From a virus: DNA of 52,904 nt. The notes under the pieces are model-generated. The model worked only from the letters and a program-made list of their open reading frames with translations. It was not told the DNA's origin and ran no database searches. Shown piece by piece: positions 32,822-39,529 of the stretch (position 1 is the stretch's first letter; every line of letters starts with the position of its first letter). Location: the IMG/VR virus record IMGVR_UViG_3300047661_000056, positions 1-52,904 of that record; one strand, 5' to 3'. The position numbers and the translations under genes were made by a program.

Positions 32822-33067
32822 TTATTTCTTGATTCTCCAGTATGCGCAAGCATTCGGCGAGTTTTCGCGTAAGGCGTGATCGAATTCAATCAAGTTGTTT
32901 TTGCGCAGATACTCAAAAGCGGCGTTCGAAAGAACGTAGGTGTTAAAGCCGAATGCCTGCATGATGCGCGGCGGGAAATTGTGCATTCCATCCGCGCATA
33001 GAATCACGACACTGTTATCTTTTTCGATAACAGCTAAAGATTGTTTAATGTTCAGTTTGCTATACAT
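32822..33067 (-). CDS. Small hypothetical protein
   Basis: 81 residues from the ATG at 33067 (AAAAGGA upstream). NSVVILCADGMHNFPPRIMQ and FEYLRKNNLIEFDHAL suggest a compact alpha/beta fold. Unknown role. Confidence 0.58.
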   Translation of the reverse strand: MYSKLNIKQSLAVIEKDNSVVILCADGMHNFPPRIMQAFGFNTYVLSNAAFEYLRKNNLIEFDHALRENSPNACAYWRIKK

Positions 33068-33081
33068 GGGCAATCCTTTTT

Positions 33082-33447
33082 CTAGAGCGCTGTGTGGTAA
33101 TCGGCACGATGCGCAATGTAGCTTTCCGCCGTCTCTTCCGGCACGGCATGCGCGATGAAAAACAGCCCCAGCTCATAGTCTGTTGAGCGCGTATCGTTCG
33201 CCAAGATGGACTCCATCCACTTCACGCGGGCAGGATCTACCGGCGCGGGCGCGTCAACCGGCAAACGAAACGACAAAAGCCACGACGGCCCAAACGCGTT
33301 TCGTAGTTGCTGCAAAAGCGGCGCGCCGTCGAAACCCTGATAGTCTCCGCTCGCCCATGCCGCGCGCAATGCCGCTTTCCACGTGCGCCCGTGCTGCTTT
33401 GCCCATGCCTGTACCGCTGCAAGTTGCTCTGCCGTTTCGTATGCCAT
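33082..33447 (-). CDS. Hypothetical protein
   Basis: 121 residues. The N-terminal TAEQLAAVQAWAKQHGRTWK helix pair is followed by AFGPSWLLSF. The C-terminal VPEETAESYIAHRADY is acidic. No family recognised. Confidence 0.6.
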   Translation of the reverse strand: MAYETAEQLAAVQAWAKQHGRTWKAALRAAWASGDYQGFDGAPLLQQLRNAFGPSWLLSFRLPVDAPAPVDPARVKWMESILANDTRSTDYELGLFFIAHAVPEETAESYIAHRADYHTAL

Positions 33448-33461
33448 TGCCTTGTGTCCTT

Positions 33462-33474
33462 GAGGCTTTGCCTC
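33462..33474 (-). promoter_or_regulatory. Class I leader hairpin
   Basis: GAGGCTTTGCCTC, 15 bases before the start at 33447; both stem sides differ together from the GGGG/CCCC copies. Confidence 0.5.
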
Positions 33475-33516
33475 TGTTAGTCGTGCGTGATAGTTTGCGC
33501 CGTGTGCGTTATGCAG

Positions 33517-33738
33517 CTAGGCGTAAACGTCTGAGCAAACGTCAATCCCGTGCGCGTCACGCTGTGCCTTGACGAAAGCCTTGGCGCTCTTTGCCGTCGA
33601 AAACTTGCACTCGCCCGCACGTTGCACAAAGGTGGTAGGCGCGGCAATCGGTGTTTTTTTTCCGTCCATGCTCATTACAACTAGATGCCCCACTTCCGTC
33701 TCCACGTCCCGATTCAACCGTACAAAATACTTTGCCAT
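33517..33738 (-). CDS. Small hypothetical protein
   Basis: 73 residues. MAKYFVRLNRDVETEVGHLV and FSTAKSAKAFVKAQRDAHGI; beta-beta-alpha type. Unknown role. Confidence 0.58.
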   Translation of the reverse strand: MAKYFVRLNRDVETEVGHLVVMSMDGKKTPIAAPTTFVQRAGECKFSTAKSAKAFVKAQRDAHGIDVCSDVYA

Positions 33739-33801
33739 TGCGCTTTTCCTTTTCTGTTATCTTGCGTGATAGTTTGCGCTGTGTGCGAGCGGGCGCGTTG
33801 A

Positions 33802-34326
33802 TTACAGCAGCCGCGTTACAAGCTTCGAGCGGTACGGGACAATCCCAACCATGCCCCAAACTGCCGTATACTCGCCGTCTCCCGACAACACAAAGAACGC
33901 ATCATAGTTTTTCGCGTCCGGTACAGATTCCTTGATCGGCGCTGTATCTTGGCTGTCAGACACAAAGCTGTACTCCGGCCCAAACTGCGCAACGATTTTT
34001 ACCTTGCGCTCTTCCGTGTTTGCGCTCTGTTCCTTCCGTTCAAGAATGACGACCGGAAACCGTTTAGTGTCGCGCAGTTTGGTTTTCATGTACTCGACCC
34101 ATTCCGCCGCAAGCGGTCCCGAAGCATTGCAGGACGTTGCGTCTAACCAAACATACGCGAACGCCTTAAACAAACATTCCTTGTCACAGCCGCAACCCGC
34201 GCCATTCTCCAGCCGATAGTTAAAATCGGAAGCAAACGCCTCAACACGGCACGGAAACGCATAGGCGACAATGCGCCCTTTGCTGTTAATCAACGTCAGT
34301 TTGGTATCAGGTTCAGGTGTAAGCAT
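33802..34326 (-). CDS. Hypothetical protein
   Basis: 174 residues. GAGCGCDKECLFKAFAYVW may hold a metal site; the rest is alpha/beta. The start ATG follows GGGAGAGAG. It has a class II leader. Function unknown. Confidence 0.6.
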   Translation of the reverse strand: MLTPEPDTKLTLINSKGRIVAYAFPCRVEAFASDFNYRLENGAGCGCDKECLFKAFAYVWLDATSCNASGPLAAEWVEYMKTKLRDTKRFPVVILERKEQSANTEERKVKIVAQFGPEYSFVSDSQDTAPIKESVPDAKNYDAFFVLSGDGEYTAVWGMVGIVPYRSKLVTRLL

Positions 34327-34359
34327 TGTGTCTCTCTCCCGTGTGCCTTGTAGATTCTT

Positions 34360-34382
34360 GCTCGCGTACCATGCCCACGAGC
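34360..34382 (-). promoter_or_regulatory. Class II leader hairpin, covaried copy
   Basis: GCTCG/CGAGC replaces GCCCG/CGGGC of the other copies, around the same loop TGGGCATGGTACG (- strand). 34 bases before the start at 34326. Confidence 0.55.
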
Positions 34383-34393
34383 GGGCGCATTGG

Positions 34394-34540
34394 TTAAAGG
34401 TTTCCGCGAGTAACGCCGCTCACAATGCGGATAGCGTCATACAACGCCTGATCACGCGACGTGCGGTTGGTGAGGATGCGAACCTCTTTCTTCAGGTATT
34501 CCAAGATTCGTACGTTCTGCATGATTCCCTGTGCCGTCAT
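34394..34540 (-). CDS. 48-residue hypothetical protein
   Basis: MTAQGIMQNVRILEYLKKEV then RILTNRTSRDQALYDAIRIV; helical, basic. GGGAGACG precedes the ATG. First gene of the leftward block. Confidence 0.5.
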   Translation of the reverse strand: MTAQGIMQNVRILEYLKKEVRILTNRTSRDQALYDAIRIVSGVTRGNL

Positions 34541-35359
34541 TGTGTGTCGTCTCCCGTGCTGTTATTACTATGCCCGAAACGTAACAGCATTGCAAGTATA
34601 AATCGTTGTGCTGTGACGATTCGTTTCGATTTAGTTGGCGTACGTATACCAGCGTGGTGCAAGCATAAGAGCCGCAAGCCTAACGCCTATGCGGGTTTGG
34701 TGCGATACTCTGCGCTACCGGCAAAGCGGCAAAATGCCGGTTCTCTGTGTGCGGCGGTACAGGGCAACAGGCGCAAAAGGCGCAATACATGATGGGAGGA
34801 ACAAAGCCTTTGCTCGCCTATCCAAGATTCATGGGCCCCTATCAAAACGCGTAAACAGGCGCAATGCAAGCGCTGTGCGGCCTGCCACGGGTGCGCGCAT
34901 AGGCTGGCGCGGCAATGGCGCTACAGAGCGCACCTAGCGCCTCTAGCAGTGCTCTAGAGCCGTCTGTAGGCCAGTTTCAGGGGTGTGTGGCTGTCCGGGG
35001 TGGTAGTCTGTCGCCAATTCTACAGATTTAGCGTCGACGGACTGCCGGCAGATCTACGCAATGCGGCCGGCAGCGGCAGATTCCAGTCAATTGTCGCGTC
35101 TATGTTCGCGCGCGTTTCCTATGTTGTCCGGGAGGGGGGGCTGGCCCGACGTCTATGACGCCTTAGCACTTACCCCAAAAAAATCCAAAATTCCAAAGCT
35201 CGAAGCGCAAACAAAGCGCAAAGAAAAATCTATGGAAAATTTAGGTAGCGTAGTGGATAGAGCGCAACGGAAGCGCAAAGTTGATATGCTTGAGCGTTGC
35301 GTATGTGGCAGGATAGGAGTTGTCAGTTTATGCGCTGCGGTGTTAGGAGGGGTGGGGAA
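34541..35359. other. Divergent intergenic region between - and + blocks
   Basis: About 820 bases without a convincing gene. It holds the second operator-like inverted repeat (34584), two TTTGATAGG-type motifs (+ strand CCTATCCAA at 34817, CCTATCAAA at 34838), a GC-rich stretch and a poly-G run near 35131. A + frame from 35232 (70 codons, one hydrophobic span) is possible but poorly supported. It is a candidate for early promoters or an origin. Confidence 0.5.
34584..34614. promoter_or_regulatory. Operator-like inverted repeat, copy 2
   Basis: ACAGCA (34584) and TGCTGT (34609) flank TTGCAAGTATAAATCGTTG. The core GCATTGCAA-S-TATAAATCGT is shared with 32086-32122, and the arms differ by paired changes. 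Confidence 0.6.
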
Positions 35360-35614
35360 GTGGGAATACGTTTTAGGTTTCATCGTGGTGGTTTGGCAGA
35401 GTCGATGGAGACGGTTCGGACGTTTGCGAGTGTGGATGATGTGAAGCGGCATATTGCACAGGATCTTGCTCATTTCATCGATGTTGCTCCTGATGCGATA
35501 CATGCAAGGCGGTACAGCAAGGATGGTGATCCGCGCATTGGGTGGCAGGACCTTTTCATTATTACGATAGACGGGTATGGGGCTATTGGTTTTGCAGATT
35601 CATGGGATGAGTAA
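35360..35614 (+). CDS. Hypothetical protein
   Basis: 84 residues from GTG at 35360, eight bases after AGGAGG; an in-frame ATG at 35405 is the alternative. ASVDDVKRHIAQDLAHFIDV is helical, and LFIITIDGYGAIGFADSW is beta-rich. It is the first rightward gene after the divergent region. Confidence 0.6.
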   Translation: MGIRFRFHRGGLAESMETVRTFASVDDVKRHIAQDLAHFIDVAPDAIHARRYSKDGDPRIGWQDLFIITIDGYGAIGFADSWDE

Positions 35615-35678
35615 CGCGGTGCTGCACGATATAAGCTGCCAGCTTACGAACTGCGGTGTGCATTGTTTATGGCATGCT

Positions 35679-35747
35679 GAGTCGGCTCGACTCAAATGGT
35701 GGTAGTGCTGAGTAGATTCTACTCAGGCTGGTGAGTAGAATCTACTC
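35679..35747. promoter_or_regulatory. Three 15-bp GAGT-N7-ACTC palindromes
   Basis: Sites at 35679-35693 (GAGTCGGCTCGACTC), 35710-35724 (GAGTAGATTCTACTC) and 35733-35747 (its exact complement), the last abutting the ATG at 35748. The spacings of 31 and 23 bp are near whole helical turns, as expected for cooperative repressor binding. Confidence 0.65.
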
Positions 35748-36029
35748 ATGGGCAAAACTAAGATGGAGGCATATCGATGCGACGTGTGTGGGTATCTTTG
35801 GCCGGTAGACGTTCGTAAACCGATACCCGCGCAATGCCGTAATCCCGAGTGTCGCACGCGGAAGTGGAACAGCGGGACTGTAGCTCAGCCGGTAGAGCAA
35901 CCGACTCATAATCGGCCTGTCGCGGATTCGAGTCCTGCTGGCCTTGCCAGATGCCCACACGACAAGGGGCACAAGGGTTTCCAGCGGCCTGACGGGTTCT
36001 GGTGTTATGACTGCCGCAAGCTGTACTAA
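35748..36029 (+). CDS. Zinc-ribbon protein fused across a tRNA-like sequence
   Basis: 93 codons. The first part (YRCDVCGYLWPVDV, PAQCRNPECRTRKWNSG) is a paralogue of the 12446-12640 protein. The middle (VAQPVEQPTHNRPVADSSPAG) is exactly what a tRNA gene gives when translated. The end (CPHDKGHKGFQR...CYDCRKLY) is a second zinc ribbon. Either two small genes became joined through a tRNA-derived insert, or the frame is open by chance. No Shine-Dalgarno is visible, and the operator sites sit directly before the ATG. Confidence 0.5.
   Translation: MGKTKMEAYRCDVCGYLWPVDVRKPIPAQCRNPECRTRKWNSGTVAQPVEQPTHNRPVADSSPAGLARCPHDKGHKGFQRPDGFWCYDCRKLY
35874..35949 (+). tRNA. tRNA-Met(CAT)-like sequence, degenerate
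   Basis: Full 76-base tRNA layout with encoded CCA: D arm GCTC/GAGC, anticodon loop CTCATAA (anticodon CAT at 35907-35909) and T loop TTCGAGT. The acceptor stem is poor (four G-T pairs and an A-C mismatch), with A-C mismatches also in the T stem and at the base of the anticodon stem. Every imperfection is a transition-type change. It is probably a decayed tRNA, or one kept for another use such as a primer or attachment-site mimic. Confidence 0.55.
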
Positions 36030-36091
36030 GGCGCTTTACATTGTGCGCACGATGCTGTACGCTCATTGTGTATACATTCAGGAGGTGGGTC

Positions 36092-36376
36092 ATGGGTTCT
36101 GTCGTTGCTGAATTGCGGGCTACGAACATCAATTTGCGTGCCAATCTGCGGCAAAAGACATTAATTGATAGTGCAGCAGAAGTGCTGGGAAGGAACCGCA
36201 CGGATTTCATGCTGGATGCGGCGTGCAGGGAAGCGGAAGCGATTTTGCTTGATCGCTGCTACTTCCGTCTCGGGAAAGAAGAGTTCCAACGCTTCAATGA
36301 CATGCTAGACAATCCTCCCAAGTCCAACCCAAAACTGGCAAAGCTGCTAGCGAGGAAACCATCGTGGGAGGAGTAG
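36092..36376 (+). CDS. DUF1778/TacA-like antitoxin
   Basis: 94 residues. A ribbon-helix-helix N-terminus (INLRANLRQKTLIDSAAEVL, then NRTDFMLDAACREAEAILLD) and a toxin-binding tail (FNDMLDNPPKSNPKLAKLLA) are typical. AGGAGG sets the start at 36092. It overlaps the GNAT gene by 13 bases. Confidence 0.88.
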   Translation: MGSVVAELRATNINLRANLRQKTLIDSAAEVLGRNRTDFMLDAACREAEAILLDRCYFRLGKEEFQRFNDMLDNPPKSNPKLAKLLARKPSWEE

Positions 36377-36891
36377 AGGCGTCCAAGATCCGTATTACCG
36401 CTCCAGAAAAGCTGACAGTGGAACATGATCTTACGCAATTCTGCTGTGGCGAATCATCTCTCAATCTGTGGTTGAAGACGCGGGCACTTCAAAACGAGAA
36501 GAATGGAGCATCGCGTACTAAAGTGGTGTGCTCAGAAGGTCATGTCGTTGGTTTTTATGCGCTGGCGACTGGTGCTGTGGCACATGTCGAGGCACCCACA
36601 CGCATCAAGCGCAACATGCCCGATCCAGTGCCCGTGATGCTGATCGGACGACTGGCTGTGGATGAACACTTTCAGCATCGCGGGATTGGGGCGGATCTTT
36701 TGCGGGATGCGGTTTTGCGCACTTTGCAGGCTGCTGAGATTGCCGGCATTCGTGCGGTTTTGGTAAATGCAATTTCTAAGGATGCAAAACAGTTCTACGA
36801 GAAATACGGCTTCATCGCTTCGCCGATCAATCCACAAACGCTTATGATTACATTGACTGAGGCAACCAAAATTCTGGCATCGCGGAGCTAA
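36364..36891 (+). CDS. GNAT-family toxin, TacT-like
   Basis: 175 residues from GTG at 36364. The acetyl-CoA site is LIGRLAVDEHFQHRGIGADL; FCCGESSLNLWLKTRA and YEKYGFIASP are characteristic of toxins that acetylate aminoacyl-tRNA. Paired with the DUF1778 antitoxin. Array 3 begins about 50 bases after its stop. Confidence 0.88.
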   Translation: MGGVEASKIRITAPEKLTVEHDLTQFCCGESSLNLWLKTRALQNEKNGASRTKVVCSEGHVVGFYALATGAVAHVEAPTRIKRNMPDPVPVMLIGRLAVDEHFQHRGIGADLLRDAVLRTLQAAEIAGIRAVLVNAISKDAKQFYEKYGFIASPINPQTLMITLTEATKILASRS

Positions 36892-36900
36892 AGAAATTTG

Positions 36901-36931
36901 TTGACAACGCGGGGGCTTGGCGCAAAGTATT
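36901..36931 (+). promoter_or_regulatory. Promoter before repeat array 3
   Basis: A perfect TTGACA (36901-36906) with AGTATT 19 bases later. The expected start lies at about 36938, just before the first hairpin unit at 36941, the same arrangement as for array 2. Confidence 0.5.
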
Positions 36932-36940
36932 GAGGTGTCA

Positions 36941-37553
36941 TATGAGTGCGTCGAGCAGGCGCAACCTGAAGAATGAGCTGACAAGATGTTCTAGTGCGCT
37001 GGATAAGCGCAACAACAGCATCCCGTACCAAATCCGTATGAGTGCATCGAACAGATGCAACCTCCATTGGCATTCGTTTTTGTCTGCTGTATAGCAGACT
37101 GGTTGAAGTGCATCGAGAAGATGCAACGTACGTGAGCCTTGGATTTCGCAGTAATGCGGTTTCAGTGCACCGCATAGGCGCAACATGGATAGGTTGAGGA
37201 GCACAGTATGAGTGCATCGAGCAGATGCAACATGGATAGGTAGGGGTGTACAGTCAAAGTGCATCGGAGAGATGCAACATGTGCGACAAAGTAGGAGTGC
37301 GCTGGATAAGCGCAACAATACACTGAATAAGCGCAATAATACACAAGGGATATTTATAGACGTATGAGTGCGCCGAGAAAGCGCAACGCGTCAAGGAATA
37401 GCACAAAGTCACAAGGCAGTTTCAGTGCATCGAGTAGATGCAACACGAGAATCATCACGGCTTTTTGGCTATAAAAAGGTTGCAAGATAGTCATAGTGCG
37501 CTGGATAAGCGCAACAATCAAACAGCTTCTACAGTGCGCCGAATAGACGCAAC
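36941..37553 (+). CRISPR. Repeat array 3: 13 degenerate hairpin units
   Basis: Units with the 3' hairpin of arrays 1 and 2, mostly without the 5' block, end at about 36965, 37012, 37061, 37127, 37184, 37231, 37279, 37316, 37337, 37387, 37444, 37516 and 37553. Only those ending at 37444 and 37516 are full 37-nt repeats. Several stems read GCGCT...AGCGC instead of GCATC...GATGC. Spacing is irregular. It may be a decaying array, or a tandem RNA-hairpin element of different use. Confidence 0.55.
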
Positions 37554-37603
37554 ATTAGCCATGCTCAGCTTTTTTGCCCTGAAAATTTCTGAATAGTGAT
37601 AAA

Positions 37604-37638
37604 GAATAGCCCGCATGAACAAGACATACAGGCTATTC
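37604..37638 (-). terminator. Terminator-like inverted repeat
   Basis: GAATAGCC and GGCTATTC, followed on the - strand by TTTATC. It lies downstream of the leftward membrane gene ending at 37652. Confidence 0.45.
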
Positions 37639-37651
37639 CTGTTCTGAAAAA

Positions 37652-37924
37652 TTATCGAGAATGACGACCGCCAAAGTAAAAGCCAAGAACAAGCGTCACC
37701 ATTGGCGGGAGAATCGTTCTTGCTTGTTCAAAGATGGTTTGAGCTTCTTTTGATCCGGGCCAACGCAATAAAACCCCGCAAGCCAGAAACATTAAAAAGA
37801 CTAAAACCATCAGGATTTGCTGCGCAAAAGACAATAGCTTTTGTGGATCGAGTTCAGGACGAGGCACGTCTTCGCGTTGGCCAAGATCGACGATGATCGG
37901 TTTTTCTTTGTTCTCATTTTCCAT
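37652..37924 (-). CDS. Two-span membrane protein
   Basis: 90 residues. An acidic N-terminus, then spans near ILMVLVFLMFLACGVLL and ILPPMVTLVLGFYFGG, and a short basic end. Holin-like in size, but paired with an RHH regulator. It starts five bases after that gene's stop. Confidence 0.6.
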   Translation of the reverse strand: MENENKEKPIIVDLGQREDVPRPELDPQKLLSFAQQILMVLVFLMFLACGVLLRWPGSKEAQTIFEQARTILPPMVTLVLGFYFGGRHSR

Positions 37925-37929
37925 GAAGT

Positions 37930-38130
37930 TTATACACCAACAATGCGGGCAATAACCTTCTCTCCGTTGATGATTCCAAGAGAGTTCCCCTTGTCTTTTT
38001 CTTCCTGGGCTACCTTCAACACAGTGAACATACGTCGAATGATCTCTGTTTTTGGAACCGACTCTTTTTGGGCAGTGTCATTGACGATTTTTACAATCTC
38101 AGCGGGAAGTGCAATTGTCATGCGTGCCAT
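37930..38130 (-). CDS. Ribbon-helix-helix regulator
   Basis: 66 residues from the ATG at 38130 (AGGAGATTTT upstream). MARMTIALPAEIVKIVND and SVPKTEIIRRMFTVLKVA form an RHH fold. Direct repeats just upstream fit autoregulation. It forms an operon with the membrane protein. Confidence 0.7.
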   Translation of the reverse strand: MARMTIALPAEIVKIVNDTAQKESVPKTEIIRRMFTVLKVAQEEKDKGNSLGIINGEKVIARIVGV

Positions 38131-38159
38131 AAAATCTCCTGAATGCATATTATCACGTA

Positions 38160-38180
38160 AATCGCACTAAAATCGCACTA
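38160..38180 (-). promoter_or_regulatory. Direct-repeat operator of the RHH gene
   Basis: AATCGCACTA at 38160 and 38171 (11-bp period), with GATAAT (- strand) between them and the start codon. RHH proteins typically bind such tandem sites. Confidence 0.55.
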
Positions 38181-38187
38181 CTTAAAA

Positions 38188-38247
38188 ATAAAGGTTTTGG
38201 CCTTTATCTACACTGATGCTTTAGCGAATGCAGTTACAGTTCGCTAA
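38188..38247. terminator. Hairpin and inverted repeat in a gene-poor stretch
   Basis: ATAAAGG/CCTTTAT (38188-38207), then TTAGCGAA/TTCGCTAA (38221-38247). The stretch 38131-38612 otherwise holds only a doubtful small frame at 38336. Confidence 0.4.
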
Positions 38248-38335
38248 GTGAGCGCAATCCTTGCGCAATGAAAAATCACAGTAGACAGAAAACCAAGACT
38301 GGCGTAGGTTATGCGCAAAGTGGGGAAGCGAAGTT

Positions 38336-38527
38336 ATGTGTGCTTTGCGTAAGACCAATCCGACAAAAATGGCAAAGTTGCTGAAGCTTCTTTGCGACAA
38401 TTTTTATGCGGAAACTCCGTTGCAGCGGTATCTGATGCGTGGCGGACGGGGACGGAAGAGTATGCAGCGATACCGCGCGGCAAAGCGCGTTCGTCGGCCG
38501 GCGCAATTTCGGCAGGATGTGTGGTAG
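38336..38527 (+). CDS. Doubtful small basic ORF
   Basis: 63 codons, Arg/Lys-rich (MRGGRGRKSMQRYRAAKRVR). The upstream GGGGAAGCGAAG could serve as a weak Shine-Dalgarno. No homologue recognised. Confidence 0.25.
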   Translation: MCALRKTNPTKMAKLLKLLCDNFYAETPLQRYLMRGGRGRKSMQRYRAAKRVRRPAQFRQDVW

Positions 38528-38612
38528 GCACAAAATTACCGTTGACACGAAATTGGTTTCCCGCCAATTTATGGAGATGGAAGTAATGCGGGTGCTCAAG
38601 GGAGCGTAAACA

Positions 38613-38846
38613 ATGCCAAGACCCAAGCCAACCGAAGAAGATTTGCAAGAACGAGACGCTCGCCAGAAAGAGTGGCGCAAGTTTCGTCACGATCATCTGT
38701 TTACGCAGGTCAAGCTGGCTGAAGTGCTGGGCTTGAGTCGGCGCACGGTGCAGCTGATCGAAGCAGGAAAGGTAATTCCGTTTCCTGATACGTTAAGAAA
38801 GTTTTTGGCGCTCAAGGCGAAGTACAGCAATGAAGAGGCTGCATAG
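38613..38846 (+). CDS. XRE-family HTH protein
   Basis: 77 residues. FRHDHLFTQVKLAEVLGLSR then TVQLIEAGKVIPFPDTL is a Cro-type HTH. A charged N-terminus precedes it. Probably a local repressor. Confidence 0.78.
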   Translation: MPRPKPTEEDLQERDARQKEWRKFRHDHLFTQVKLAEVLGLSRRTVQLIEAGKVIPFPDTLRKFLALKAKYSNEEAA

Positions 38847-39072
38847 GGTGGAAGAAGAAAAGAAAACTCCACGCAGCCCAACCCAGGTGCTGATCGATTG
38901 CATGGAAGACTTTGGAAACGACGAGCCGACAGAGATTGTGGTGATTTACAAAACGCAAAATGGCGACTTGGCATGGTCATCCAACCAGTTGGAAAATTCG
39001 CACTTCCTTGGGATGCTGGAGATGGCGAAGTTTTGGTTTCTTTTGAGATGCAAGAGCGACGCGAAGGAATAA
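38830..39072 (+). CDS. Conserved small phage protein
   Basis: 80 residues. QNGDLAWSSNQLENSHFLGM and EMAKFWFLLRC match a short phage family seen beside head genes. The ATG at 38830 overlaps the HTH gene by 17 bases; GTG at 38848 is an alternative. Confidence 0.62.
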   Translation: MKRLHRVEEEKKTPRSPTQVLIDCMEDFGNDEPTEIVVIYKTQNGDLAWSSNQLENSHFLGMLEMAKFWFLLRCKSDAKE

Positions 39073-39090
39073 ATCAGGAGAGGTGCTTCA

Positions 39091-39498
39091 GTGGAAGACG
39101 ATTACGTAGAGGGTTTGACGGGAGAAGAGATTATCAACGACGTGCTCGATCAAGTCGCTGAAAAACTGCGCGGTGATTGCAATCTGCGCGAGATGGATGC
39201 CTACACAGGCGGTTACGACGGATCAGTCAAGGTCCATCTGAATCTGCGCGGACTCGACACAGCAGAAGTCAAGGTTGACGTCCATGTCAGTGCTCCGGCG
39301 AGCGAAGACTTTCCCGTAGACGGAGAATCTCCAATCATCAACACAGAAGTTGATGCCGATGTTGAGATTGCGCTTGAACCGCATCTCAACGTTGTGCGCG
39401 AACGCAGCGGCCAGGACGTGCCTACCCTTGGCAAGAATGAGGAAGGTGCCGTCGTCGTGAAGAAACGGCATTACGCCAAAAAGCAGAAGCAGGCGTAA
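39091..39498 (+). CDS. Hypothetical protein
   Basis: 135 residues, GTG start after AGGAGAGG. Acidic and beta-rich (SVKVHLNLRGLDTAEVKVDV), with a Lys-rich end (KKRHYAKKQKQA). Role unknown. Confidence 0.62.
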   Translation: MEDDYVEGLTGEEIINDVLDQVAEKLRGDCNLREMDAYTGGYDGSVKVHLNLRGLDTAEVKVDVHVSAPASEDFPVDGESPIINTEVDADVEIALEPHLNVVRERSGQDVPTLGKNEEGAVVVKKRHYAKKQKQA

Positions 39499-39529
39499 CG
39501 AAGTTCTCCGGCCTTGTACCCGGAGGAAC

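Noticed and set aside
34680-34790. Leftward 36-codon Cys-rich frame
   Set aside because: No Shine-Dalgarno, low complexity, and no similar small protein elsewhere in the window.
35232-35444. 70-codon hydrophobic frame in the divergent region
   Set aside because: Weak Shine-Dalgarno and an 85-base overlap with the better supported gene at 35360.
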